64,000 bases of DNA from Pseudoalteromonas gelatinilytica (GCF_001641615.1 NZ_LRRU01000018.1:345413-409412); one strand, 5' to 3'; positions 1 through 9,768 are shown, counted from the stretch's first letter. Notes: generated by a model not told the origin, from the sequence alone. Numbers and translations are program-made.

Positions 1-2912
1 CGGTCAAATACGTTAAAGATATCAGCGCGGAATTGTAATTCCATGTCACCTGAGAATCTAAAGTCTTGGGTGTAGTTTAAGTCAAGTTGCCAATGGCTTG
101 GGCTACGACGACTACCTGCAGGCTCGCTGTAGCGCGTGGTGCCACTTGAGTAACCGTAGATTGAACCATCCCATGCTTCCCAAGGTTTACCCGACTGGAA
201 TACAAAGTATGCACCGATGTTCGCATCCCATGGCACAGTGTAGTAACCATACACTTTTACTTTATGCGGTTTATCACCTGATAGTGTGCCGTATTTGTAA
301 TCCCAAGGGTAACGACCGCGGCCATCACCATAGTTCGATGAACCAATGAAGGTATTAGCATCTGTTGTTGCGGTAGTGTTATCTTGGTCGAAGTTACCGT
401 AATAATGACTCCAAACATAAGAAGCATTGATGTAGCTGTTTTCACCTAAGTATTCAGCTTCGATGCTAGCTTCCCAATATTTAGTCTCACCACCATCTAC
501 TTCAGCGATAACATAAGATGAACCACCAATTTCATTACGGATCTCATCTAGGTTATCGACATATAAACCTTTGTCTGCAATATGTTGTGGCACGCCTTCA
601 GCATCAACACCAGAGTAGTCAGTTAAGCGCGCATTATTTGGCATATCTTCCCAGAAATGCGACGCCTTACGGTGACGTACGTGAGCACGTAACACTAAAT
701 CAGAACCCACATATTTAGTGGTACCAAGTGTAAACTCTTTGATTTGACGAGGTGTTAAGTCATCAGCAAATACTTTACCTGATGAACCTTGGCGCGGCTC
801 TGCATAAATTACGTTACCCGCTTCATCAAATTCAACTTCAATTTCGGCACGGGTATTACGGTCCCAAGATGCAGCACGTGCAAGAGAGCTTGCTTCAGGG
901 TTATACATTGAGAAGTTTGCAAATACTGAGTCTTGATCTGCATAATTCCAAGTTGCACCTAAACGCGGTTGGATCATATCTGACCAATCTGTTTGGTACA
1001 TTTTGTACTTTTCGCCAGGTGCTAATTCATAGCCCGAGATGGTACCAGATGCCGATTTAAGACCTTGGCCATACCAAGTATCGCGGCTCACCAACACACC
1101 GATGTTGTAAGTCCAATCACCTACTTCAATGGTATCGTTGATTTCGAAGTTCAGCGTTTCCATTTCTGAGTTGATAGCAGAAACGGCGTCTTCACCAGCA
1201 ACTAAGCTCATTTGTTGCACGCGAGCACGGTAAATAACTGGTGCTGAGCTGCCTTCTTCTAAGCTCTCGTCGAGGCCGCCAACATAAGAGATGCTACCCC
1301 AACCATTTGAAAGGCGAGACAGTACTTCTTTACCTTCTTTCCATTCGCCACCTACATGTAACGTGTGGTAAGTATCGCCCCAGCTAAATTCATGCTCTAG
1401 GTTTAACTCGAAGCTATCACGGTAGAAGTCGATATTATCGTATTGGTAATACGCACCAACACCACCACCGCCAAGCAATTCGCCGTTTTCAGTATAACCG
1501 TATTGTGCAATTAGAGGTGCAGCGCCTGCATTAAATGCAGCAATTTGCTCTGCTGTGTAGTTATCATCAGCATCTAATAAGCTTGGTACACTGAAGTAAC
1601 CCATTTCAGCGAGATTGCTGATGTCTAGTTGACCCGTTAACGATGGCACTACAGATAACTCTGTATCTGGCGTGGTACCAGACTCAAGTTCAAATTTACT
1701 GTATTGGAATGAAAGGGTTGTTGCGTCACCTAAAATCCATGAACCATCTAATGTAAAGATATCTTGGTTGGCTATATCACCTGCAGAGACGCTGTCTGTT
1801 TCGTAAGCGCCAATTGAGCGACCTTCGATGGTTTTTTCTGAGGTACGCTGTGAAATATTAATTAAAATATCGTCTGTTGGTGCCCAAGTTAACTTACCAA
1901 AGTATTCATCACGAACACTCTTATAGTCTTTTACTTCACCATACGCGGTATCTTTATTGGTTCGAGTTTCTTCAGGACGAAAATAAGAAGTGTAGAAGTA
2001 TAAAGTGTCTTCAATAAGTGGGCCGCCTAAACTCGCTGTAAGCCAGCTTTTATCAAGCTCATAGCTTTCTTGACCTGTCGGAGTCGCCACTAAACTTTTA
2101 GGTTGAACTTTGTATTCAACATTACCGTGGAATTCGTCAGTACCTGATTTTGATACGGTGTTGATTGAGAAGCCACCTGAACGGTTAAAACCAACCGCTT
2201 TTGCACCACCACGGTCCATAGTTACGTATGCAACGTCATGGGTTGATGGCTCTGATGCTAAGTTACCAAACATAGGGAGTGAAACATCAACACCATCGAA
2301 ACCGTAAGAGTTATCAACACCAGAACCACCGGCTGATGGGCCAAGAGTTGCGTTTTCAGATAGTTCAACACCCGGTACTAGTTTTAATAGGTCGCGGTAA
2401 TCTTGACCAACTGGCACGCTGTTGATTGCTTCTTCACCTAATGAGTTAGTGAGTGCAGATTTACCTTCACGGAATAACTTACTGCCAGTTACTGTGATTA
2501 CTTCAACATTTTCTTTAGCGCCACCCATTGTGACATTTAAGCTTGATGTTTGTTCAAGTAAAACATCCACAGTCATGGTTTGAGTTACACCGTTTTTATC
2601 GGTGAAAGTCAGTTCATAAGTACCTGGTTTTAGCTGCGGTAAGTCGTAGCTACCATCTTCGCGGGTAACGACGGTACGTGCTTTTGGCATCACGCTACTT
2701 TTTGCTGTAACGGTGATCCCCGCCAGTGACTGCTGCGCTTCAGGTGATGATACTTTACCTTTGATGCTACCAGTTAGATTTGCAAAGGCTGGTGCGCTGG
2801 CGAGTGCCGCGGCCATAACAACACCGGTTAAGGCTGTTTTCTTTGCGCGAAGTGCATTGTTAGTCGCTTTGGCTATATAGCTCATTGCGAGTGTGGATGC
2901 ATGTTGTTTCAT
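1..2912 (-). CDS. TonB-dependent receptor, Oar-like, 3' end outside the window
   Basis: Outer-membrane receptor that would import a large ligand using TonB energy. The frame is open from an ATG at 2912 to the window edge, giving about 970 residues with the C-terminus missing. A long signal peptide ends near residue 44 (ASAPAFA). A carboxypeptidase-regulatory-like beta-sandwich follows (about 46-115), then a TonB-box-like stretch (EVITVTGS), the plug (GQDYRDLLKLVPGVE) and a long barrel. The last visible residues read RADIFNVFD, a motif typical of the final strands of Oar-type receptors, so only a short tail is lost. A GGACGGGA sequence precedes the ATG. The substrate is unknown. The neighbouring murein-hydrolase locus makes murein fragments or peptides possible, but that is inference. 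Confidence 0.93.
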   Translation of the reverse strand, partial: MKQHASTLAMSYIAKATNNALRAKKTALTGVVMAAALASAPAFANLTGSIKGKVSSPEAQQSLAGITVTAKSSVMPKARTVVTREDGSYDLPQLKPGTYELTFTDKNGVTQTMTVDVLLEQTSSLNVTMGGAKENVEVITVTGSKLFREGKSALTNSLGEEAINSVPVGQDYRDLLKLVPGVELSENATLGPSAGGSGVDNSYGFDGVDVSLPMFGNLASEPSTHDVAYVTMDRGGAKAVGFNRSGGFSINTVSKSGTDEFHGNVEYKVQPKSLVATPTGQESYELDKSWLTASLGGPLIEDTLYFYTSYFRPEETRTNKDTAYGEVKDYKSVRDEYFGKLTWAPTDDILINISQRTSEKTIEGRSIGAYETDSVSAGDIANQDIFTLDGSWILGDATTLSFQYSKFELESGTTPDTELSVVPSLTGQLDISNLAEMGYFSVPSLLDADDNYTAEQIAAFNAGAAPLIAQYGYTENGELLGGGGVGAYYQYDNIDFYRDSFELNLEHEFSWGDTYHTLHVGGEWKEGKEVLSRLSNGWGSISYVGGLDESLEEGSSAPVIYRARVQQMSLVAGEDAVSAINSEMETLNFEINDTIEVGDWTYNIGVLVSRDTWYGQGLKSASGTISGYELAPGEKYKMYQTDWSDMIQPRLGATWNYADQDSVFANFSMYNPEASSLARAASWDRNTRAEIEVEFDEAGNVIYAEPRQGSSGKVFADDLTPRQIKEFTLGTTKYVGSDLVLRAHVRHRKASHFWEDMPNNARLTDYSGVDAEGVPQHIADKGLYVDNLDEIRNEIGGSSYVIAEVDGGETKYWEASIEAEYLGENSYINASYVWSHYYGNFDQDNTTATTDANTFIGSSNYGDGRGRYPWDYKYGTLSGDKPHKVKVYGYYTVPWDANIGAYFVFQSGKPWEAWDGSIYGYSSGTTRYSEPAGSRRSPSHWQLDLNYTQDFRFSGDMELQFRADIFNVFD

Positions 2913-3236
2913 TGTTTCCCGTCCTTATATTTATATGCTTTGATGGACTACTTACCCAATTGAGACTTATGAACTTTAAAATTATGTTGCCCATATATTA
3001 AACAGGTGTTATTGGGTGTGGTCAAGAATATTTTTTTATTTAAAGGTGTGTTTTTAGGAATAAAATATATAACCCATTTTAGGTAAAGTTCAGTAATGGC
3101 TTGCTTTAGCTGGGTGCTAAATTATTGGTTGGAGAATTTTGTAAGAAATTATGACTTTTTAGTCAGTCGCTTATCGCAATTATTTAAAGGCTTAGAGGGC
3201 AAAGGGACGTGGTAAACAGCATCTGAAAATTAGACA
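2913..3236. other. Intergenic upstream of the TonB receptor
   Basis: AT-rich leader and promoter region for the receptor on the minus strand. I see no ORF, RNA gene or convincing operator in it. Confidence 0.5.
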
Positions 3237-3263
3237 CAAAAAAAGCAGCTTAAGCTGCTTTTT
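3237..3263 (-). terminator. Rho-independent terminator after the RpiR regulator
   Basis: A perfect palindrome, AAAGCAGCTT-AAGCTGCTTT, is flanked by A and T runs. It lies 28 bases past the stop of the minus-strand regulator and could act on both strands. Confidence 0.8.
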
Positions 3264-3290
3264 AAAATTTATATATCATCAACCAAGAAA

Positions 3291-4136
3291 TTAGTTATTC
3301 TTAAATTCGCCAACAACTTCATTAGAATGTTCTAGTAACTTACGACCTTGGCGGCTCGACTGTGTTAGAGCAATAAACAAAATATCAATGACAAAATCTT
3401 GCGCCGTACGCGCTAAAATCGATGATAAACGCACAGACTCGCCTTCAGCAACCGAGTAAAGTTTTACATCAGCCGAGTCGGCAACAAGGCTGCTGCCAAA
3501 TTTAGTCACTGAGATCACCGAGCTTGAATTTTTCTTAGCTTGTTTAACAACTTCGGCAATTTCGCGAGTCATACCTGACTCACTTATCGCGATGACCAAG
3601 TCACCTTTAGAAAAGGTCGCAACATACGCAAGTTGTGCATGACCATCTGGTTCTGCAATTGCAGGCATACCGAGTTTTTGTAATTTATAAGAAAAATCTT
3701 TTGCAACCAGCGCTGAGCCACCTAAACCACAAATCAGAATACGTTTTGCTGATTTTAATAGCTCTACCGCTTTTTCGACTGCCGGCGCTTCGTTGAGGTT
3801 TTTGGTTTCGGTTAACACCGCCAATTTACTGCTTAATAGTTTTTCGGCGATTTGCTCTAGCGAGTCATTCAGAGTGATCTTGCCATGTAGCTTAGGTTCG
3901 CTGCTTTCATCGTTAAGGGCATCAATTACTGCAAGTTTAAAAGCAGGGAAGCCTTTATAACCTAACTTTTGCGAAAACTTCACCACACTTGATTGGCTTA
4001 CACCAACCACTTTTGCTAGTTCAACCGATGATAAATTACGAATCGCATTCGCAGAATTTAACGTAAAGTCAGCAAGCTTAGCTTCGCTGCTCGATAGAGA
4101 TTGGCGTAAGGCTTTAATTTTTACAAAAGTAGACAT
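3291..4136 (-). CDS. MurR/RpiR-family transcriptional regulator (HTH plus SIS)
   Basis: DNA-binding regulator of 281 residues. The N-terminal RpiR-type helix-turn-helix spans about 1-75 (SSVELAKVVGVSQSSVVKFS). A SIS sugar-isomerase fold spans about 115-255 (ICGLGGSALVAKDF, then VIAISESGMTREI) and should bind a phosphosugar effector. I take the ATG at 4136 as start; a GTG three codons upstream (4145) is possible, and AAGTGAG precedes the ATG. The gene is divergent from the amidase/serine-hydrolase and antiporter genes. MurR in other bacteria senses N-acetylmuramic acid 6-phosphate, so control of murein recycling is a reasonable inference. No MurQ etherase or PTS gene is present in the window, so the effector is not proven. 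Confidence 0.88.
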   Translation of the reverse strand: MSTFVKIKALRQSLSSSEAKLADFTLNSANAIRNLSSVELAKVVGVSQSSVVKFSQKLGYKGFPAFKLAVIDALNDESSEPKLHGKITLNDSLEQIAEKLLSSKLAVLTETKNLNEAPAVEKAVELLKSAKRILICGLGGSALVAKDFSYKLQKLGMPAIAEPDGHAQLAYVATFSKGDLVIAISESGMTREIAEVVKQAKKNSSSVISVTKFGSSLVADSADVKLYSVAEGESVRLSSILARTAQDFVIDILFIALTQSSRQGRKLLEHSNEVVGEFKNN

Positions 4137-4282
4137 AGGGCTCACTTTGTTTGCTTAACTTAGTCAAAACGCAAAGCGATGGTTCTATTATAAACACAGG
4201 GCTTGGGCGCATTGTTTGCTTAACACGACGACTTATTTTTGTTTTAGCAGACCTAAGTTTGGAATATTTTTCTTAATTTAGA

Positions 4283-4305
4283 TGGAATAATATAGTTTTA
4301 TTCCA
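4283..4305. promoter_or_regulatory. Candidate RpiR operator (inverted repeat)
   Basis: Perfect 8-bp inverted repeat TGGAATAA-7 nt-TTATTCCA in the divergent region between the regulator and the amidase gene. A further half-site, TGGAATAT, lies at 4260-4267, 23 bp upstream of the first half. RpiR-family proteins bind such palindromes near their own genes. Assignment to this regulator is inference from position and symmetry. Confidence 0.55.
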
Positions 4306-4473
4306 TAATAGATACAACACTAATTATTGAGATAGCTCTATTTTTAGTAACTTAGCGATAATGTATGCTTTTTATTCTTTAATTGTGAAATAAAATATTT
4401 TACATGTTAAGTGGGTGTTGCTACTGTATTGTTGAGAATCGTCAACGCTTAAATCATCAGGTATGAATCTGTT

Positions 4474-6921
4474 ATGAGTTTTACCCCTTTGAAAACGTTA
4501 CTTAAACAGCTGTGTTATCTCAGTAGTGCGGTATTATTAGTAAGCTGTGCCAGTAATCCATATACATACACACAATCAGCTAATTACAGCCATCGTGTTA
4601 AGTTTTTAGTGATGCATTACACCGCCATTGATTACGAAAAATCAATGCGTGCGCTCGTGGATGAAGGGGGCTTAAGTTCACATTATTTATTACCTGAATC
4701 AGGCGATCCTAGTTATCCAAAAGACGATTTAGAAATTATTCAGCTGGTTGATGAAAAAGATAGAGCATGGCACGCCGGACGCAGTTTTTGGCAAGGCCGA
4801 GAAGATTTAAATGACCATTCAATTGGTATTGAAATAGTGAATGTACCAAGCTGTCATATTCCTGAGCAAGCAAACCTTGCGATGGAAAATGACGCCAGTA
4901 AGTTATGTATTTTTCCAGACTATGATGCCAAACAAATTGAGCTACTAATCGAGCTAAGCAAAGATATTCTTGCTCGGAACCCAGATATCGGCCCAACTCA
5001 AGTTATTGGCCATTCGGATATTGCCCCAAGCCGTAAGAACGATCCAGGTCCGCGTTTTCCTTGGTTTCAACTGTATAAAGCAGGTATCGGTGCGTGGTAT
5101 GAAAGCGACACCGTTGATAAGTATTGGCAGCTATTTAGTTCATCAAAGCCTTCTGTTGAGTTAATGCAAAAAGCATTGCGCAGTTACGGCTATGAGGTGA
5201 TTGCAACAGGTCAGCTTGACTCGCAAACGCTCGATGCCTTAAGTGCTTTTCAAATGCACTTTTTGCCTTGGCATGTAAGTGGCAATAGTGATGCAAGAAG
5301 TGCCGCTGTGCTTTTTGCGTTATTAGATAAATACTTTCCTAAAAAGAGTGAGCGGTTATTTAAAGAATATCAGCAGCAACAGCAAGCGGTTGAGCCAGCG
5401 CCAAAAACACTGGCCAATGCACAAGTTGTAGCGCGTATTCCAGCACTTGATCCGAGTAGTCGCGCGCTTGTTAACGACAGGGGCACATTTACTGCCTATA
5501 AAGGTCGCGGTGAAATCATCATTGAAAACCAAGATGCAACCAGTGCTAATATTTTCATAAATGGTGAAAAAATTAATATTGCCTCACCATTAACAGCCGA
5601 AAAAATATATCAATACAGTTTGGCTAAACGCACCCGCGATGGCATTAACACCTATAAAGTAGAAAATGTATTGCCAGAAGGGGCAAGTTTAACCCTGCGT
5701 TTTCCTTACCCAACGCTTGATAAAAACAGCGCTCAAAAGCGTTTTAGTGCCGTTGATGAGTTAATTAATCAAGAGATTAAAGAGGGCTTTCCGGGCGCGG
5801 TACTTGCCGTTGTTAAAGATGGCAAGTTGATTAAACTAAGCCATTATGGCGCAGCTAAAAAGTACCATGCTGATGGCAGTGAGCTGAAAACCCCACAAGC
5901 TATGCAAAACGATACCTTGTTTGATATAGCCTCAAATTCAAAAATGTTTGCCACTAACTTTGCGCTGATGAAGCTTGCCAGCGAAGGGAAACTCGACGTA
6001 GAAAAGCCACTGTTTTATTACCTACCAGAATTTAGGGGCAGTGGCCGTGAGCAGCGCTTAGTAAAAGATTTACTCACCCACAGTGCAGGTTACCCAGCCG
6101 TGGTCGATTTTCATCGTAAAGACAATAAATTTGGTGAGCGTTTTTTTTCTCAAAACAGCCTACGTACTAAAAACCTGCTATTAACTGGCGTCCCTTTTGT
6201 GGCTGGTCGGAACGTAAAACACCTATATTCTGATATCGATTATATGTTGCTTGGTGTGCTGGTAGAGCGTATTAGTGGCATGGCGCTCGATACCTATGTT
6301 GAGAGCCAAATTTATCAGCCACTTGGTTTAACGCATACGGTTTATAATCCATTGCAAAAAGGCTTTTTAGCTTCACACATTGCCGCCACAGAGATTAATG
6401 GCAATACCCGAGGTGGTCGCATCGAATTTGAAAATATTCGAACCGATGTACTGCAAGGTGAAGTACATGATGAAAAAGCGTTTTATGCTTTAGGTGGCGT
6501 AGCAGGGCATGCCGGGCTTTTTAGTACTGCCGGTGATTTATCCGTGCTTATGCAGGTGTTACTCAATGGTGGTGGCTACGACAACAAGCAAATTTTTACG
6601 CCACAAGTACTTGAGCAATTTACAAACTCCCAAGCAAGTGATGAGACCTATGGTTTAGGTTGGCGACGCGCGGGGCATCAAGCACGTAAATGGCATTTCG
6701 GCCCTTATGCCAGCCCGCGGGCTTTTGGTCATACTGGCTGGACAGGCACGGTGACCGTTATTGATCCTGAGTACGACCTTGCTATTGTGCTACTAACCAA
6801 CGCGCGCCATACCCCAATTGAAGGGTCGCAAGAAAATTACGAGTTTGTCGGCAAGCGTTTCGAAACGGGTAAGTATGGCTCTGTTATCTCACTGATTTAT
6901 GAGAGTATATTAAATCACTAG
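4474..6921 (+). CDS. Lipoprotein fusing N-acetylmuramoyl-L-alanine amidase, peptidoglycan-binding domain and serine hydrolase
   Basis: An 815-residue envelope enzyme. A lipoprotein signal ends at LVSC (Cys25). An AmiD-like Amidase_2 domain (about 40-205) has the zinc ligands His48 (VMHYT), His180 (IGHSD) and Asp190 (DPGP) and should cut the MurNAc-L-Ala bond. A PG_binding_1-like helical domain follows (about 225-280), then a linker/beta region (310-425). The last part (about 430-815) is a class C beta-lactamase/CubicO fold with SxxK (Ser487-Lys490), a Tyr585-Ser-Asp motif and His753-Thr-Gly in place of KTG. In Bacillus subtilis the murQRP recycling cluster carries a separate amidase (AmiE) and a separate beta-lactamase-fold protein; here both activities sit on one chain. 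The serine-hydrolase substrate (D-amino peptide, ester or other) is unknown. Confidence 0.9.
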   Translation: MSFTPLKTLLKQLCYLSSAVLLVSCASNPYTYTQSANYSHRVKFLVMHYTAIDYEKSMRALVDEGGLSSHYLLPESGDPSYPKDDLEIIQLVDEKDRAWHAGRSFWQGREDLNDHSIGIEIVNVPSCHIPEQANLAMENDASKLCIFPDYDAKQIELLIELSKDILARNPDIGPTQVIGHSDIAPSRKNDPGPRFPWFQLYKAGIGAWYESDTVDKYWQLFSSSKPSVELMQKALRSYGYEVIATGQLDSQTLDALSAFQMHFLPWHVSGNSDARSAAVLFALLDKYFPKKSERLFKEYQQQQQAVEPAPKTLANAQVVARIPALDPSSRALVNDRGTFTAYKGRGEIIIENQDATSANIFINGEKINIASPLTAEKIYQYSLAKRTRDGINTYKVENVLPEGASLTLRFPYPTLDKNSAQKRFSAVDELINQEIKEGFPGAVLAVVKDGKLIKLSHYGAAKKYHADGSELKTPQAMQNDTLFDIASNSKMFATNFALMKLASEGKLDVEKPLFYYLPEFRGSGREQRLVKDLLTHSAGYPAVVDFHRKDNKFGERFFSQNSLRTKNLLLTGVPFVAGRNVKHLYSDIDYMLLGVLVERISGMALDTYVESQIYQPLGLTHTVYNPLQKGFLASHIAATEINGNTRGGRIEFENIRTDVLQGEVHDEKAFYALGGVAGHAGLFSTAGDLSVLMQVLLNGGGYDNKQIFTPQVLEQFTNSQASDETYGLGWRRAGHQARKWHFGPYASPRAFGHTGWTGTVTVIDPEYDLAIVLLTNARHTPIEGSQENYEFVGKRFETGKYGSVISLIYESILNH

Positions 6922-7015
6922 TCGAATTAAGTTGAGTTTGGTGGCAAAGCCATTAAGCTTAGCGAGTTTTCGCATAATAAAAATAAAATGTTGTTCTTAA
7001 TTTAAAAGGGTTTTT

Positions 7016-8392
7016 ATGTCTTGGTATTCAATTTTACCACCCTTGATTGCTATCTTAATTGTGTTTTGGCGCAAAGAAGTGATCATGGCGTTATTGGTCG
7101 CGGTTGCGTCGTCTGAGTTTTTACTTGCTCTGAATGGTGAAGGTAATACCTTGTTTTTCACCTTTATTAATACTATTGAGCGAGTCATCGAAGTTGCCAG
7201 CTCTCCTGGTAATAGCCGTATCCTTATTTTTAGTATTCTAATTGGTGCCTTACTTGCCTACATTCGTGAATCTGGCGGCGTGGCTGCGACAGTTAATTTG
7301 CTGATGAACAAAGGGGTTGCTAAAAGTAAGCGCCAAGTCGGTTACTTAACCATGTTCTCAGGCATTGCGGTATTCATTGAATCGAACTTAAGTGTATTAA
7401 CCTCGGGGATTTTATCACGTGGTTTATTCGATAAATTTAAAATGAGCCGAGCGCGCCTTGCTTACATTATCGATAGTACCAGCGCACCTGTGTGTATCTT
7501 AATTTTGCTAAATGGTTGGGGCGCCTACGTGCTCGGCCTACTTGGCAACTACGAAATGGAAGAGTCTGCGGTATCGGTATTGTGGGGCAGTATTGGTTAT
7601 AACTTCTATGCCATTATCACCTTACTTATCGTGTTCTACACCATTACTTTTGACAAGGTACATGGCCCGCTTAAGCAAGCTGAAGAAAACCTAGAACAAC
7701 AAGAAACAGAAGTAGCCGAAGAAGTAAAAGGTTCAAAAGCACGTTACATGCTTGTGCCACTTATCACCTTAATTGGTAGTATGGTTGGCTTTATGTTCTG
7801 GACTGGCGATGGCGATATTGCCAGCGGTAGTGGTTCTAAATCAGTGCTGTACGCAACTATTTTAGCTTGTGTTGTGGCTTACTTCTTAATGATTAGCTCG
7901 CGCGAATTTACACACCATAAGCTGGTTGATATTGGCTTTAAAGGTATGGGTGAGTTACTGCCATTAGTGTCTATTGTATTGCTATCACTCACTTTAGGCG
8001 CGAGCTTGAAAGACCTAGGTACAGGTGTGTTTGTAGCCGGACTAGTCGGTGATTTCTTACCTATTTACTTGGTTGTGCCAGTGCTGTTTTTAACCGGTGC
8101 GGTAATTTCATTTACCACCGGTACCTCGTGGGGCACATTCGCAATTCTTATTCCAATTGGTGTACCGCTCATTCAAGCTTTAGGGTTACCACCTTCATTG
8201 GTCATTGCTGCTATTTTAGGTGGTGGTGTGTTTGGCGATCACTGCTCGCCAATCTCAGATACCAGCGCAGTATCGGCCATTGCATCAGGCTGTGATTTAT
8301 TAACTCACGTAAAAACTCAAATGCCATACGCCTTATTCGGCGGCGCATTAACCTTCATCGCTTACCTAGTGACGAGTATTATTGTGATATAA
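7016..8392 (+). CDS. NhaC-family Na+/H+ antiporter or related transporter
   Basis: Inner-membrane protein of 458 residues with about eleven hydrophobic segments. It carries NhaC-family signatures, including FIESNLSVLTSG, IDSTSAPVCILI and GDHCSPISDTSAVSA. A soluble acidic stretch lies at about 222-240 between helices. A good AAAAGGG Shine-Dalgarno sits ahead of the ATG, 94 bp after the amidase/serine-hydrolase gene, so the two are probably co-transcribed. NhaC proteins exchange Na+ for H+, and some relatives swap amino-acid or organic-acid pairs. Linkage to a murein hydrolase raises the possibility of peptide or amino-acid exchange, which is inference. Confidence 0.87.
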   Translation: MSWYSILPPLIAILIVFWRKEVIMALLVAVASSEFLLALNGEGNTLFFTFINTIERVIEVASSPGNSRILIFSILIGALLAYIRESGGVAATVNLLMNKGVAKSKRQVGYLTMFSGIAVFIESNLSVLTSGILSRGLFDKFKMSRARLAYIIDSTSAPVCILILLNGWGAYVLGLLGNYEMEESAVSVLWGSIGYNFYAIITLLIVFYTITFDKVHGPLKQAEENLEQQETEVAEEVKGSKARYMLVPLITLIGSMVGFMFWTGDGDIASGSGSKSVLYATILACVVAYFLMISSREFTHHKLVDIGFKGMGELLPLVSIVLLSLTLGASLKDLGTGVFVAGLVGDFLPIYLVVPVLFLTGAVISFTTGTSWGTFAILIPIGVPLIQALGLPPSLVIAAILGGGVFGDHCSPISDTSAVSAIASGCDLLTHVKTQMPYALFGGALTFIAYLVTSIIVI

Positions 8393-8424
8393 AAGCTTTA
8401 AGCTGTAAGCCTTAAGTTATAAGT

Positions 8425-8455
8425 AAAAAACCACAGAGAAGTCTGTGGTTTTTTA
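8425..8455 (+). terminator. Rho-independent terminator after the antiporter gene
   Basis: Stem AAACCACAGA/TCTGTGGTTT with a GAAG loop followed by a T run. It closes the amidase-antiporter unit. Confidence 0.88.
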
Positions 8456-8493
8456 TTGCTTGAATTTCGATAACTCGCACATTCAAGTTTGAT

Positions 8494-8544
8494 AGCCGTC
8501 AGCCGTCAGCCGTCAGCCGTCAGCCGTCAGCCGTCAGCCGTCAG
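8494..8544. repeat. Tandem heptamer array, AGCCGTC x 7
   Basis: Seven perfect head-to-tail copies of AGCCGTC (8494-8542) plus two extra bases. The array lies between the antiporter terminator and the sugar dehydrogenase. Degenerate AGCNNTC heptamers recur at 31.5, 55.8, 62.3 and 62.6 kb, so this is an expanded version of a dispersed module. Confidence 0.95.
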
Positions 8545-8545
8545 A

Positions 8546-8628
8546 AACCATCGCGCGAAATAACTTTCACGCCTAGGTTACTCCTTTACTCTTTCCCCTT
8601 GTAACTCGCTAACTTGTTTTAAATCTGA
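8546..8628. repeat. Composite intergenic repeat, left copy flanking the sugar dehydrogenase/RT region
   Basis: Contains a REP-like hairpin module (TCGCGCGAAATAA..TTTCACGCC) followed by CTTTACTCTTTCCCC and GTAACTCGCTAAC modules. It is nearly identical, in the same orientation, to 19072-19153, with only a handful of mismatches over about 82 bp. Confidence 0.9.
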
Positions 8629-8631
8629 TAG

Positions 8632-9768
8632 CTATATTTTCGGTACAACCTTATAAACACCGACACCATCAACACCAAGATATAAATCACCATTAGGGTG
8701 GGTGGCTAGGCTACGAACGCGTCCTACACCTTCAAATACCTTGCTGTGGCCTGTTACTTTGTCACCATCAAGTTTCACCAAAACAAGGTGGCCAAACTTC
8801 ATCGAACCTACGGCAATTTGGCCTTGCCACTGTGGGTATTTATCGCTGGTGATAAATTCCATTCCAGAAGGAGCAATTGAAGGCACCCAATACCAATCAG
8901 GTTGTTCCATTCCTTCGCGACTAGTTTCGTCGGTAATTTTTGTACCAATGTAGTTGATCCCATAAGTGATCTCAGGCCAACCATAGTTTGCACCTGCTTT
9001 AACTATGTTGATTTCATCGCCGCCACGAGGGCCATGTTCATGGCTCCAAATAACTCCCGTCTCAGGGTGCATTGCCATACCTTGTGGGTTACGGTGTCCA
9101 TACGAATAAATGCTTTTGTGAGTTGTTTTATGGTCATAAAACGGGTTTGATTTAGGGATAGAGCCATCGCTATTGATACGGTGAATTTTGCCAGCATCAT
9201 AGTCTAAGCTTTGTGGGTGAACGTCTCTTTTGCCACGGTCGCCAATAGAGAAGTACAAGTAACCTTCTTTGTCGAACTCAATACGCGAACCATAGTGTTT
9301 TGTTGTTTCAATATTTGGCTCGCCATCAAACAATAATTGCTGATCAACAAGAGCCATATCTTTAAAGCGGGCACGCATAATTGAGGTATTGTAACCCTCA
9401 CCATCGCCCTCATAGCCCGAGTACGAAAAGTAAATCCAACCATTGTCGGCAAAGTTCGGATCAAGTTCTATATCTAATAAGCCTCCTTGACCTTCATCAT
9501 GTACTTTAGGTGTGCCTTTAACTGCTTGCTCAACGAGTTTGCCATCACGAATCAATCTAAGCTCGCCACGTCGATCAGTAACGAGTAAGTCACGCTCGTT
9601 AAGCCAAGCCATACCCCAAGGAATTTGAATTCCTTCGCTTACTAATTCTAGTTTGTAGTTATTAGCGCTGGCATCGAGAGGAATCTTTTGCTCCGGCTGA
9701 GCACACGCTTGCAAGCTCGATAAGCTAATTGAGGCAATGATTAAACTGTTAAACAAAGACCTTTTCAT
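8632..9768 (-). CDS. PQQ-dependent aldose sugar dehydrogenase family lipoprotein
   Basis: Six-bladed beta-propeller of the soluble glucose/aldose dehydrogenase (YliI/Asd, GSDH) family, 378 residues. It would oxidise aldose sugars at the envelope with PQQ. I choose the ATG at 9768 because GGAG lies five bases upstream and the product then starts with a lipoprotein signal ending in LQAC (about residue 22). Family motifs are visible: PWGMAWL, GGLLDIELDPNF, then HEHGPRGGDE, which holds a conserved His of the active site. No PQQ biosynthesis gene is in the window. The gene is separated from its neighbours by repeats on one side and the RT operon leader on the other. Confidence 0.9.
   Translation of the reverse strand: MKRSLFNSLIIASISLSSLQACAQPEQKIPLDASANNYKLELVSEGIQIPWGMAWLNERDLLVTDRRGELRLIRDGKLVEQAVKGTPKVHDEGQGGLLDIELDPNFADNGWIYFSYSGYEGDGEGYNTSIMRARFKDMALVDQQLLFDGEPNIETTKHYGSRIEFDKEGYLYFSIGDRGKRDVHPQSLDYDAGKIHRINSDGSIPKSNPFYDHKTTHKSIYSYGHRNPQGMAMHPETGVIWSHEHGPRGGDEINIVKAGANYGWPEITYGINYIGTKITDETSREGMEQPDWYWVPSIAPSGMEFITSDKYPQWQGQIAVGSMKFGHLVLVKLDGDKVTGHSKVFEGVGRVRSLATHPNGDLYLGVDGVGVYKVVPKI

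Noticed and set aside
8494..8544. CRISPR-like short repeats (also at 31791-31846, 56144-56213 and 56258-56306)
   Set aside because: Units are 7-8 bp with no spacers and no cas genes nearby; these are simple tandem arrays.
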